Shown here: positions 1-7,288 of the stretch, one piece after another
How the letters are laid out: each line of letters opens with the position of its first letter
Position numbering within the stretch: the first letter of the stretch is position 1
NCBI GenBank assembly: GCA_023384675.1
Contig: JAHDVK010000010.1
Span: 1 to 64,000, forward strand
DNA length: 64,000 nucleotides
Reading direction: 5' to 3'
From: Bryobacteraceae bacterium
Lineage (GTDB): Bacteria > Acidobacteriota > Terriglobia > Bryobacterales > Bryobacteraceae
The notes under the pieces: generated by a model
Database searches by the model: none
What the model was told of the DNA's origin: nothing
The model's input: only the letters and a program-made list of their open reading frames with translations
Program-made: the position numbers and the translations under genes

Positions 1-59
1 TCTACCCCCAAAAATTCTCAGGGGTAGTTTAGGAACCGAGGTCTTTGACCCCGTCAGCC
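1..59. repeat. 59-bp direct repeat, copy 1 (internal hairpin)
   Basis: This 59-bp sequence recurs without a mismatch at 198-256. Each copy contains a perfect 7-bp stem, CTACCCC (2-8) with GGGGTAG (21-27), around a 12-nt loop. On the minus strand this copy supplies the last codons and the stop of the truncated transposase at 29-181, so it marks the point where the transposase gene was cut. It may continue to the left of the window. The family of the element is not known to me. Confidence 0.9.
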
Positions 60-181
60 TTGAGGAGTTGGAGGTAGAGCCGGTAGTCTTCGACCGGGAA
101 ATAGGTCTTTTGGCGGTAGTTCCCGCGCTGGGTGATGTGGTGAGGAATACCTGGCAGAACCAGGCGCGGCAGTCGGGGCAT
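29..181 (-). pseudogene. Truncated REP-associated tyrosine transposase (RAYT/Y1_Tnp) N-terminus
   Basis: Translating the minus strand from the ATG at 179-181 gives 50 residues beginning MPRLPRLVLPGIPHHITQRG, which is the characteristic N-terminus of RAYT (IS200-like Y1) transposases, including the conserved PHHITQRGN block. Residues 25-41 still match the family pattern (..F..EDY..YL.LL). The last nine residues (ADGVKDLGS) and the TAA stop come from the 59-bp repeat at 1-59. The family is usually 150-300 residues long; the HUH metal-binding motif and the catalytic tyrosine lie downstream and are missing, so this remnant cannot be an active transposase. The second repeat copy (198-256) sits just upstream of its start. 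Confidence 0.8.
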
Positions 182-197
182 ATCGATATAGTGGGCA

Positions 198-256
198 TCT
201 ACCCCCAAAAATTCTCAGGGGTAGTTTAGGAACCGAGGTCTTTGACCCCGTCAGCC
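198..256. repeat. 59-bp direct repeat, copy 2
   Basis: Identical to 1-59, with a 197-bp period. The hairpin arms are at 199-205 and 218-224. This copy is directly upstream of the transposase remnant (minus strand) and runs into a run of GTCAGCCC units on its right. The arrangement repeat-transposase fragment-repeat looks like a small non-autonomous element or a deletion product of a larger one. Confidence 0.9.
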
Positions 257-286
257 CCGTCAGCCCGCCCGTCAGCCCGTCAGCCC
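250..286. repeat. GTCAGCCC short repeats (4 units)
   Basis: Four copies of GTCAGCCC start at 250, 259, 271 and 279, spaced by 0-4 nt. The first overlaps the end of the 59-bp repeat, so the array looks like an expansion of the repeat terminus. It ends about 10 bp before homology to the DUF1080 gene begins. Confidence 0.75.
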
Positions 287-296
287 CTATCTGAGG

Positions 297-623
297 GGGC
301 GGTACGAGATCCAGATCGAGTACAACTCGGGCTACAACGCGCCGCCGGAGCGCGGGATGGGATCGATCTACGGGCGCATCGGCCCGAGCGTGGCGCTGCC
401 GCGCACGCCGGGCGAATGGGAAGAGTTCGATGTGACGCTGGTGGGTCGCACGCTGACGGTGGTGCGCAACGGCGTGACGATCATCGACCGGCAGCAGATC
501 GAGGGGATCACCGGCGGGGCGATCGATGCGAACGAGGATGAGCCCGGGCCGTTCTACATCCAGGGCGATCACGCGGGCGGAATCGCGTTCCGGAATATTC
601 AGGTGTCGCTGCCCAAGAGGTAA
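297..623 (+). pseudogene. 5'-truncated DUF1080 (3-keto-disaccharide hydrolase-like) protein
   Basis: From about 297 the frame reads GRYEIQIEYNSGYN and continues to the stop at 621-623, ending in YIQGDHAGGIAFRNIQVSLP, a pattern typical of the C-terminal half of DUF1080 domains (concanavalin-like sandwich, often in secreted sugar-active proteins of Acidobacteriota and Planctomycetota). The frame is open only from 246 because a TGA lies at 243-245, and the first ATG (357) falls inside the domain. Recognisable homology starts within 15 bp of the repeat array, so the 5' half and signal peptide appear to have been removed or displaced by the element. The missing part might lie left of the window. 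Probably non-functional. Confidence 0.7.
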
Positions 624-632
624 GAGGGATGG

Positions 633-671
633 GCGGGGCTGAAGCCCCGCGCAGGCTGAAGCCTGCCCTAC
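633..671. repeat. REP-like double hairpin, copy 1
   Basis: Two adjacent perfect hairpins with the same TGAA loop: GCGGGGC (633-639) pairs with GCCCCGC (644-650), and GCAGGC (651-656) pairs with GCCTGC (661-666), followed by CCTAC. A second copy in the opposite orientation lies at 10519-10557. It follows the stop of the DUF1080 remnant and may act as a bidirectional terminator with the convergent glycosidase gene. REP elements of this form are mobilised by RAYT transposases, a remnant of which is at 29-181. Confidence 0.85.
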
Positions 672-699
672 AGTTGCCCGGGGGCTAGGGCGGTTGTGG

Positions 700-3006
700 T
701 CACTCGCGCGTGCCGCGCTTGATGAGCCAGACCTCGGCGAGCCTGGAGCGCTGGCGCCAGTTCAGGTGGCGTTCGTCGCCCGCGCGGTCCCAGGTGAGCA
801 CCAGCGATCCATCGAAGATCAGGTGCGCGGGCACCGGGAATTCCTTGAACTCGTGCATTTCGCGGCCGTCCACGGCGGGTTCGATGCGTTCGCCGTCCAT
901 CAGCAGCAGCGGCTTGCCGTAGCCGGTGGTGCGCACGACATATTCGCCCTTGGGGTCGAGGCCTTCGTACACGACTCTGGCGGGCCACATGGTGACCTGC
1001 CAGGAGTGGCGGGCGCGGCTCTTGCCCTGGTCCCACCACCAGAACAGCGGTTCGTCGCGCTCGTCCTGAACCACGCGCGGCGAGCGCGCGATGTGGCCCA
1101 CATCGTCATAGAAGCCGCCGGGGCCGGGGTTTTCCCAGTTGCCCAACTCCACGAGGCGGGCGGCGCGCTCCTGTTCGCCGGGGAGTTGGCGGACTTTCGC
1201 GAATTCGTCTTCGAGCCACCAGCGGTTATTCAGTGGCAGGTCAACGAAGTCGAGCACGGCGCCGCGCTCGGGCCGGCTGGCGCCGTACTTTTCGACGCTG
1301 GTTTGCAGGCCGATGGATTCGAAGAGGCGCTTGCACAGGTCCTCGATGCGCGCGCGCAGATCCGCGCCGGCGGGCGAGGTGACCGCGCGATTCAGGATCC
1401 GCATGGCTTGATCGATGGCCTGCGACGAGCCGAGCGTGCCAGCCTGGACGAGGATGGCGTTCGCTTCGGCTTCCAACTGCCGGTCCTGGATCAGGCGGCG
1501 GCGGACGTAGGCGTCGTATTCGGCGCGAAGCAGGCACATCTGCCAGCGCCAGTTGCCGGCGAGTTCCGGGGCGCGGCGGTCGAGATCGCGCCAGAGCCGG
1601 AGCGTGCCTTCCACTGTGCCGTTGGCCACGAGCGAGCCGCGCCAGTTGCGCTCGAGCGCGAAGATGGCGTCGGCGATCTCCTCGGCCAAAGCCGACGCAA
1701 AGTGCAGGCGGGCGTATTCGATCACGATGTCACGCGGCAGGCGCGAGCGGTCCCAGCCGAGGGCGTCGAAGATGGTTTTATTGACATCGTCATGGGCGCC
1801 GTCGGAGTAGGAGATGAAGCCGTCGCTCATGGGCGCGAAGCGGTTGTGGATGGCGGCGTACTCGACGGGGCGCGGGTTGATGGCTTCGCGGCCGAGTGTG
1901 AGGGCGAGAGCCTGGTCGAACTCGGGGACTTCATACTGGCTGATCTTGTTGTGGGTGATGTCGGGGTAGAGCCGGAGCTTCACATCGGCCCGCAGACGGC
2001 GCCGCGTGGCGGGGATGGGCGGGCTGGAGGGTCCGGCGACGATGCCGCCGAACCAGTCCGGCTTGGCGCGGTCGAGCCAGAGGTAGACGAATTCGGCGCG
2101 CTCCGCGGAAAAGCCCTGGAGCGAGAGCCAGACCTTGGCTTTCGGATGGACGGGCGTCAGGCGTTTGGCGATGTCCTCGAGGAAGGGCAGCACGAGTTCG
2201 GGCGGGTTGTGGCCGGGGTCGCCGCCGGGCACGAAGATGCCGGTCAACTCGGGCAGATCGCGGAACATCGCGTCTAACTCCTTGAGCATGGCGGCGCGCT
2301 GGGGCAGGTCGTCGAGGTCGAACGCGGCGGGGGTCCAGAGCCAGTAGTCGAGGCCGTAGCGGCGGCAGATTTCGCTGATGGCGCGGTTCATCTCGCCGCG
2401 CGGCACTTTCATGAGCGGGTCCTGGCGTTCGTCCTGAGAGGGAATGTTCTCGATGCTGTTCGTGCCGAAAAGGGCTAGTTCGCGGATGTACTGTTCGTAC
2501 TGCGCGACGGTCCAGGCGTCGTAGGAATTGGCGGTGGCGCGGTAGCCGAGTTGATGGCCGCGGATGGGCGATTGCGGGGCGGTGGCCACATCGAGCGGCG
2601 CTTTCAGTGCGAGCTTGCCCCGGCCCCAATCGATCTGGCGGAGCAGGTGGCCTACGCCGTAGAGGGCGCCGCGGGCGTCGCGGCCCACGATCCAGATCAC
2701 GGGTTGCGCGGCGGTCTGGTCCAGGAGCAGGCGAAAGCCTTCGGCGGCATCGGGCGGCGAGGGCATGCGCGCGGGCCAACCCGGCGGGCTGCTGGCAGTG
2801 GCGATGGCGATTACGGGCCGGTTTGCGGGCCACTCCGTGGAGAGAGGCAGGCGCGCGCCACTGCGTTTCTGGAGTTCTTCGGTGAGGACAAGGGCGGCGG
2901 TGGTTTCGGCAGGCGGCACGTCGCCGCTTCTGGTGACGATGACTGCGTTGGTAAGGTCCAGGGTGGCGGCTTGCGCTAGTAGAAAGAGGGCGGGAAGGAA
3001 GAGCAT
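700..3006 (-). CDS. Secreted glycosidase-like protein (GH67-type N-terminal fold)
   Basis: A 768-residue protein with a clear signal peptide (MLFLPALFLLAQA). Residues about 15-140 resemble the N-terminal domain of alpha-glucuronidases and related exo-glycosidases (strand-rich, ending YGVGHLLRQIDWG), followed by a TIM-barrel-like part beginning IRGHQLGYRATANSYDAW and a helical C-terminal region. The exact family is uncertain: I recognise the architecture of Acidobacteriota/Bacteroidota polysaccharide-degrading proteins but cannot name the substrate or the catalytic acids with confidence. It lies 36 bp downstream of the DUF4126 gene on the same strand. Extracytoplasmic glycan breakdown is inferred. 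Confidence 0.75.
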   Translation of the reverse strand: MLFLPALFLLAQAATLDLTNAVIVTRSGDVPPAETTAALVLTEELQKRSGARLPLSTEWPANRPVIAIATASSPPGWPARMPSPPDAAEGFRLLLDQTAAQPVIWIVGRDARGALYGVGHLLRQIDWGRGKLALKAPLDVATAPQSPIRGHQLGYRATANSYDAWTVAQYEQYIRELALFGTNSIENIPSQDERQDPLMKVPRGEMNRAISEICRRYGLDYWLWTPAAFDLDDLPQRAAMLKELDAMFRDLPELTGIFVPGGDPGHNPPELVLPFLEDIAKRLTPVHPKAKVWLSLQGFSAERAEFVYLWLDRAKPDWFGGIVAGPSSPPIPATRRRLRADVKLRLYPDITHNKISQYEVPEFDQALALTLGREAINPRPVEYAAIHNRFAPMSDGFISYSDGAHDDVNKTIFDALGWDRSRLPRDIVIEYARLHFASALAEEIADAIFALERNWRGSLVANGTVEGTLRLWRDLDRRAPELAGNWRWQMCLLRAEYDAYVRRRLIQDRQLEAEANAILVQAGTLGSSQAIDQAMRILNRAVTSPAGADLRARIEDLCKRLFESIGLQTSVEKYGASRPERGAVLDFVDLPLNNRWWLEDEFAKVRQLPGEQERAARLVELGNWENPGPGGFYDDVGHIARSPRVVQDERDEPLFWWWDQGKSRARHSWQVTMWPARVVYEGLDPKGEYVVRTTGYGKPLLLMDGERIEPAVDGREMHEFKEFPVPAHLIFDGSLVLTWDRAGDERHLNWRQRSRLAEVWLIKRGTRE

Positions 3007-3042
3007 GGGGTCAGAAGGCTAAGATATCAGACCCCGCGGCGC

Positions 3043-3648
3043 CTAAGCCGCGCTCCAGCGCCGCCGCAGGCTTTGCCAGCCCGAGCGCAGCATTTTCAGC
3101 AGCCGAGTCAATAGCCAGAAAAACAGCACCAGCAGCACCACGCTCACGAAGAACGTAAGCAGCGGATGCGCGACAGCGAACCAGACGAAGGCGGGGACGG
3201 CCAGATCGCCCAGCAGGCTCAAGCCCGCGTTCGAGACCGGTTCCGGGCTTTGATTCACGGCGAGCCGGGTGGCGGCTTTCGTCGTATGGCTGCTCAAGGC
3301 GACGCCGCCGCAGAGCAGCGCCAGCGCCACGCGCGGCACGGCATCCAACTGGCCAAACGCCGTCAGCGCGAGCGCCGCAGCGCCCAACGGGCGGATGACC
3401 GTGTGCACCGCATCCCACGCGCTGTCGAGCCAGGGGATCTTGTCGGCGACGAACTCCATCACATACATCAGCCCCGCCACGATCAACACCGCCGGATGCG
3501 CCAGCACCGCGAGCGGGGCCAGGTCCGGCGGCAGCGTGAGCCACTCGTAGCGCAGCGCCAGGCCGAGCGCCAGCACCGTCGCGTACAGGCGCAAGCCCGC
3601 CGCCAGCCCCAGTCCCAGCGTCGTGCCCAGCAAGTTCAGGATGTCCAT
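3043..3648 (-). CDS. DUF4126 family membrane protein
   Basis: A 201-residue, strongly hydrophobic protein with about five to six membrane segments (for example residues 5-30, 45-65, 87-110 and 165-185) and a basic C-terminus (RSGWQSLRRRW). The N-terminal pattern LGTTLGLGLAAGLRLYATVLALGL and the SSHTTKAATRLAVNQSPEP block are typical of DUF4126. The function of this family is unknown. It is the first gene of a two-gene minus-strand unit with the glycosidase and is divergent from the ABC ATPase at 3742. Confidence 0.85.
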   Translation of the reverse strand: MDILNLLGTTLGLGLAAGLRLYATVLALGLALRYEWLTLPPDLAPLAVLAHPAVLIVAGLMYVMEFVADKIPWLDSAWDAVHTVIRPLGAAALALTAFGQLDAVPRVALALLCGGVALSSHTTKAATRLAVNQSPEPVSNAGLSLLGDLAVPAFVWFAVAHPLLTFFVSVVLLVLFFWLLTRLLKMLRSGWQSLRRRWSAA

Positions 3649-3741
3649 GGCGCGTGATCGCTCAATTTAGAGTAACGCCGGATCCGGGGCGCTGGTTCCA
3701 TGAATTGGGGCTGTGGCCCGCGCTACCCTGGAGGATTGCCG

Positions 3742-4524
3742 ATGTCCACCCCTCTGCTTGAACTTCGCAATGTCACAATCTTCCGGGGCGCCCGCCCGGG
3801 TCTCGAAGACGTTTCGCTTTCGATCGCGCTCGGCGAGCACGTGGCGATGCTTGGCCCCAATGGCAGCGGCAAGTCCACGTTCATTCAGGCGGTGACGCGC
3901 GAACTCTATCCGCGATATCCGCCACCGGCTTGCGAAGTGCGCATTCTGGGCCGCGATACCTGGAATGTCTTCGACCTGCGCCCGCTGCTCGGCATCGTGA
4001 CCAACGACCTCGCGGCGCAATGCACGCAGCCGTACCCGGTCCGCGAAACCGTGCTTTCGGGCTTTTTTTCCTCGATCGGCATCTGGCCCAACCACCACGT
4101 GACGGCCGCAATGGAGGAGCGCGCCGCGGAGCTGATGGACCTGCTCGAAATCACGCATCTCGCCGAACGCCCGATGAGCGAGATGTCCTCCGGCGAAGTG
4201 CGCCGCGCGGTAATCGCCCGTGCGCTGGTGCACGACCCCAAGGCGCTGGTGCTCGATGAGCCGTCGAACTCGCTCGACTTGCGCGCACAGACCGAGCTGC
4301 GCGAGATCACCCGCAAACTTGCCCAGGCCGGGTTGGGGATTCTGCTGGTGACCCACCATTTGCCGGACATCATCCCCGAGATCGATCGCGTGATCTGCCT
4401 GCGAGGAGGCCGCGTCTATCGCGACGGCCCGAAGCGCGAAGTGCTCACGGAGACCAACCTGCGGGAGTTGTTCGGCGTTCCGCTGCGAGTGGAGCAGCGC
4501 GACGGCTATTACGTCGCCTGGTGA
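3742..4524 (+). CDS. ABC transporter ATP-binding protein
   Basis: A 260-residue stand-alone ABC ATPase. Walker A is GPNGSGKST (about residue 37-45), the signature is MSSGEVRRAVIARAL, Walker B is ALVLDEPSN and the H-loop is in LLVTHH. The closest resemblance is to ModF/iron-siderophore-type ATPases. An upstream ATG at 3700 is in frame, but the GGAGG at about 3730 sits at ideal spacing before ATG 3742, which is preferred. No permease or binding protein is adjacent, so the transported substrate cannot be told. Confidence 0.85.
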   Translation: MSTPLLELRNVTIFRGARPGLEDVSLSIALGEHVAMLGPNGSGKSTFIQAVTRELYPRYPPPACEVRILGRDTWNVFDLRPLLGIVTNDLAAQCTQPYPVRETVLSGFFSSIGIWPNHHVTAAMEERAAELMDLLEITHLAERPMSEMSSGEVRRAVIARALVHDPKALVLDEPSNSLDLRAQTELREITRKLAQAGLGILLVTHHLPDIIPEIDRVICLRGGRVYRDGPKREVLTETNLRELFGVPLRVEQRDGYYVAW

Positions 4525-4526
4525 GG

Positions 4527-5120
4527 TCAGACGAAGCGCGCCTCGATGGCCAAGGCGGCGCGGAGGCGCTCCTCATAAGCCGTCCGCGGGATCTCCACAG
4601 CCCCCAAGCGCGCCAGGTGGTCCGTCAGGTACTGCACATCCAGCAGTGTGAAACCGCGGTCGCGCAAGCGCTCTACGAGGTGCGCCAGGGCCACCTTCGA
4701 CATGTCGCGCACGCGGTGGAACTTCGATTCGGCGAAGAAAGCCCCGCCGAGCGCCACACCGTATACGCCGCCGGCCAGCGCGCCATTCACCCACACCTCG
4801 AGTGAATGCGCCTTGCCGGCGCGGTGCAGGTCCCAATAGGCGCGCAAAATGCGGCCGTCGATCCAGGTTTCGTCGCGGTGCGCGCAGGCGCGCATGACGC
4901 CCGTAAAATCCTCGTTGACGCTGACGCGGAATCTGGCCTGCCGCAGCGTGCGCGCGAGCGACGCGGACACCCGGAAGCCATCGAGCGGAATCACGCCCCG
5001 TTCGGGCGGCTGGTGCCACGTGATGACGCGGCCGGAGGCCATCGGAAAGCGGCCTGCGCGGTAGGCCTGCTCGACCATCTCCGCGTCCAGGTCGCGGGTC
5101 ACTCGCACGATGTCGATCAT
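4527..5120 (-). CDS. aat: Leucyl/phenylalanyl-tRNA--protein transferase
   Basis: A 197-residue cytosolic aminoacyl transferase that adds Leu or Phe to proteins with basic N-termini, creating N-degrons for ClpS/ClpAP. Family hallmarks are visible: FPMASGRVITWHQPPERGVIPL near the N-terminus, FRVSVNEDFTGVMRACA, the ETWIDGRILRAYWDLHRAGKAHSLE block and ESKFHRVRDMSKVAL. The length is normal for the short form. The start codon overlaps the stop of the amidohydrolase (ATGA), so it is probably translationally coupled as the last gene of the minus-strand operon. No clpS or clpA is seen nearby. Confidence 0.95.
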   Translation of the reverse strand: MIDIVRVTRDLDAEMVEQAYRAGRFPMASGRVITWHQPPERGVIPLDGFRVSASLARTLRQARFRVSVNEDFTGVMRACAHRDETWIDGRILRAYWDLHRAGKAHSLEVWVNGALAGGVYGVALGGAFFAESKFHRVRDMSKVALAHLVERLRDRGFTLLDVQYLTDHLARLGAVEIPRTAYEERLRAALAIEARFV

Positions 5121-5860
5121 CGCCCTCCCGGCATTCCTTCAAACCACACGCGGCGGGCGTTTTCGTCCATCACCGCGGCGGCATCGGCCGCTGGAACGCC
5201 CAGCCTCCCTTCGCGCAGCAGTTTGATCTCTTGCTGATACACCACGTCCTCACCCATCACCGGGTAATTGCTTCCGTAGAGCAGCCGCGTGCGTCCGAAG
5301 GCGGAATAGAGCCTATCAATCCATGGCCGGAGTTCCACATAGGGCATCGAGCCGTAGGAATGCATCGCCGACACCTGCACGAACACGTTCGGACGCGCAG
5401 CCAGCGCCAGCGCGGCTTCACTTCCCCCCGCCCAGGCCATATGCGTGATGACGAGGCTGTTGCGCGGATGGTCCGCGGCGAATTGGCTCAACTCCTCGGC
5501 CACGCCGTCCACGGGACGGTCCGCGACAATATGCAGCCCGAGCGTGGCGGCCCAGTCCCAGAGCGACCGCCGCTTCGGAAGGGTGTCCGCGCGAAAGCGG
5601 ATGCCGCGGAACCAGCCGCGTCCGGCCCAGCGCGTGATCTCGTCCATCGCATCCCGCGCGTCCGTGTCCACGAGATAAACTCCGCGGAAGCGCGCCGGTT
5701 CGCGGCGCACAATCGCCTCGAGGTAGCTGTTATCGAATTCGCCGTGGTGCTGCACAAGGACTGCGCGCTTCACCCCCGCGGCTCTCATCAAGCGGTCGAG
5801 TTCCTGATAGGGCTTGTATTTTCGCAGCCCGCAGTGCGCGTACGCGTCGGTGATATCCAC
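5117..5860 (-). CDS. Amidohydrolase family 2 (metal-dependent TIM-barrel) protein
   Basis: About 247 residues from a GTG at 5860 (MDITDAYAHCG). The TIM-barrel amidohydrolase-2 pattern is present: an N-terminal metal-site motif (here AHCG instead of the usual HxH), FRGIRFRADTL, ITHMAWAGG, and a C-terminal LLYGSNYPVMGED with the conserved acidic residue. This family includes decarboxylases and lactonases; the substrate is not evident. A longer frame extends to 6181, but its extra N-terminus is antisense or shifted over the STAS gene and has no family similarity. Coupled to aat by an ATGA overlap. Confidence 0.8.
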   Translation of the reverse strand: MDITDAYAHCGLRKYKPYQELDRLMRAAGVKRAVLVQHHGEFDNSYLEAIVRREPARFRGVYLVDTDARDAMDEITRWAGRGWFRGIRFRADTLPKRRSLWDWAATLGLHIVADRPVDGVAEELSQFAADHPRNSLVITHMAWAGGSEAALALAARPNVFVQVSAMHSYGSMPYVELRPWIDRLYSAFGRTRLLYGSNYPVMGEDVVYQQEIKLLREGRLGVPAADAAAVMDENARRVWFEGMPGGR

Positions 5861-5889
5861 GCTGCTGATTCTAGCGCCGAAACGCGCCT

Positions 5890-6231
5890 TCAGAACGCGG
5901 CTACGCCTTCCTCGACGGTCTCGTGAATCTGAAACACGGTGGAGAGGCGCGTGAGCCGCAGCAGATTCGCAACCTTCTCCGGCAACCGGACCAGCTTGAT
6001 CCGCGCGCCCGCGGCGCCTGCGATGCTGTGCGCGCCCACCAGTTCGCCGATGCCCGTGGAATCCATGTATTCCACGCCCGCGAGGTCGATGACGATTTTT
6101 TTCGCCCCGGCCTTCACGCTCTCCCGGAACGTGTTGCGGAACATGGAGCTGGTCTCGCCCAGCCGCAAATGTCCCTCGCACTCGATCAGCGTGACATCTT
6201 CCAACTGACGGGTTTCAATCCGAAGCGGCAT
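5890..6231 (-). CDS. STAS-domain anti-sigma factor antagonist
   Basis: A 113-residue single STAS domain of the SpoIIAA/RsbV type. The phosphorylatable serine is in MDSTGIGEL (Ser58), preceded by KIVIDLAGVEY, which is the canonical arrangement. Such proteins bind anti-sigma kinases and release a sigma factor when unphosphorylated. No RsbW-type kinase or PP2C phosphatase is seen in the window, so its partner is elsewhere. It lies 24 bp after DoxX and 29 bp before the amidohydrolase on the same strand. Confidence 0.9.
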   Translation of the reverse strand: MPLRIETRQLEDVTLIECEGHLRLGETSSMFRNTFRESVKAGAKKIVIDLAGVEYMDSTGIGELVGAHSIAGAAGARIKLVRLPEKVANLLRLTRLSTVFQIHETVEEGVAAF

Positions 6232-6255
6232 TGCGAACCAGTTTATCCCGGCGGC

Positions 6256-6657
6256 TCAGCCAGCGTGTATGGACTTCCGCCCGTCCACCGAATACCGTCC
6301 GCCACCCAGCAGCAGCAGCGTGGCGTAGCCGCTTGCGTACAGCAGCGGCAACTCCTTCTTGGCCCAGGGATCGTTCGCATGAACGATGATCGCCGCCACC
6401 AGCATCGTGAACAGAATCGGGAGCACGGCCAGCCGCACGCGGAACCCGGCCAGCACCAGCAGGCTGCAGCCGAACTCCGCCAGCGCCGCCAGCAGCAGGC
6501 TCGGCGCTTCCCCCACGCCAATCGGATTCGCGAACGTCCAATCGCCCGCCAGGATTTTCTGCACCTTCGGCCAGCCGTGCGTCAGCATCATCGCGCCTAA
6601 TCCGAGGCGCAGGATCAACAGGCCCAGATCGGGCCTATGCAACTTCTTGTCCATCAC
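6256..6657 (-). CDS. DoxX family membrane protein
   Basis: A 133-residue protein with four predicted membrane helices. The pattern LGLLILRLGLGAMMLTHGWPKV at the N-terminus and SLLLAALAEFGCSLLVLAGF in the middle is typical of DoxX/DUF417-like proteins, often linked to thiol or redox stress. It lies 33 bp downstream of an ArsR-type regulator, which probably controls it. Confidence 0.88.
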   Translation of the reverse strand: MMDKKLHRPDLGLLILRLGLGAMMLTHGWPKVQKILAGDWTFANPIGVGEAPSLLLAALAEFGCSLLVLAGFRVRLAVLPILFTMLVAAIIVHANDPWAKKELPLLYASGYATLLLLGGGRYSVDGRKSIHAG

Positions 6658-6690
6658 TGAACCTTGGATGCCCTCAAGAGTACGGAAGGC

Positions 6691-7068
6691 TCAGCGGACG
6701 CCCGCTTTCTGCCGTTCGCCCTGTTGCCAGTGCTGACGGGCAGTTTCCAGAATGTCCCTGCGGCTTTCTCCGCGCGAGATCTCACGCTCCAGGAAATCCA
6801 GCCCCTGCAGCAGCCACAAGGCCAGTTCCGGCTGCGCAAGCCGGTAGATCACGTGGCGCCCCTCGCGCCGCTCCGCCACCAGACGGTGTGCGCGCAAAAT
6901 CGCCAGGTTCTGCGAAACCCCGGAGTGGCTGATGCCCAATTCCTGCTGCAAGGAATTCACGTCCATCTCGCCCCGGCCAAGCTCCTCCACAATCCTGATG
7001 CGGTGGGGGTGGGCCAGCGCGCTCAACAAACCCGCCAGTTCCTTTGCCACAATCGCCCGTGCAGGCAT
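6691..7068 (-). CDS. ArsR/SmtB-type transcriptional regulator
   Basis: About 125 residues from ATG 7068 (MPARAIVAKELAGLLSALAHP), chosen because GAGGA lies about 8 nt upstream; a longer frame starts at 7131. The winged helix-turn-helix is clear: AHPHRIRIVEELGRGEMDV, ELGISHSGVSQNLAILRAHRLV (recognition helix) and REGRHVIYRL (wing). The ELCVC metal-binding motif of the recognition helix in metal sensors is absent, so this is probably not a classical metal sensor. First gene of the minus-strand unit with doxX and STAS; likely autoregulated from the 7069-7288 spacer. Confidence 0.9.
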   Translation of the reverse strand: MPARAIVAKELAGLLSALAHPHRIRIVEELGRGEMDVNSLQQELGISHSGVSQNLAILRAHRLVAERREGRHVIYRLAQPELALWLLQGLDFLEREISRGESRRDILETARQHWQQGERQKAGVR

Positions 7069-7288
7069 ACGTTCCGTCCTCTGCTGGAAATCTCCTGCCC
7101 TGAGTATGCGGTAAACTGAGCAAAAAAGCAAATATTAGGATCTATGAATAAATACAAGTAACCGCCAGTCGAGGTGAGGCATCTGAGATCGTAGCGCGTA
7201 GTGTGCCTGCCAGGCGCGATGTGCGTTTCCGTCCCGGTGGCGGTAACATTTTGACTGGCGAAGATTATCAGGACAAACGGGAGAAGCC
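7069..7288. promoter_or_regulatory. Divergent promoter region, AT-rich core
   Basis: The 220-bp spacer between the divergent ArsR gene and the ABC exporter operon has an AT-rich core (about 7118-7160) that is unusual in this GC-rich window. It is the only place for promoters of both units and for an ArsR operator. I could not identify a convincing dyad or -35/-10 pair. A possible ribosome binding site, GGGAGAAG, lies at about 7279-7286 before the TTG start at 7289. Confidence 0.4.

Noticed and set aside
1-256. CRISPR-like direct repeats
   Set aside because: Only two copies, 59 bp each with a 138-bp gap that encodes a transposase fragment; no regular spacers and no cas genes.
694-2277. Long open frame of 527 codons on the plus strand
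   Set aside because: It is antisense to the glycosidase gene, has no recognisable domain or ribosome binding site, and follows from the high GC at third positions.
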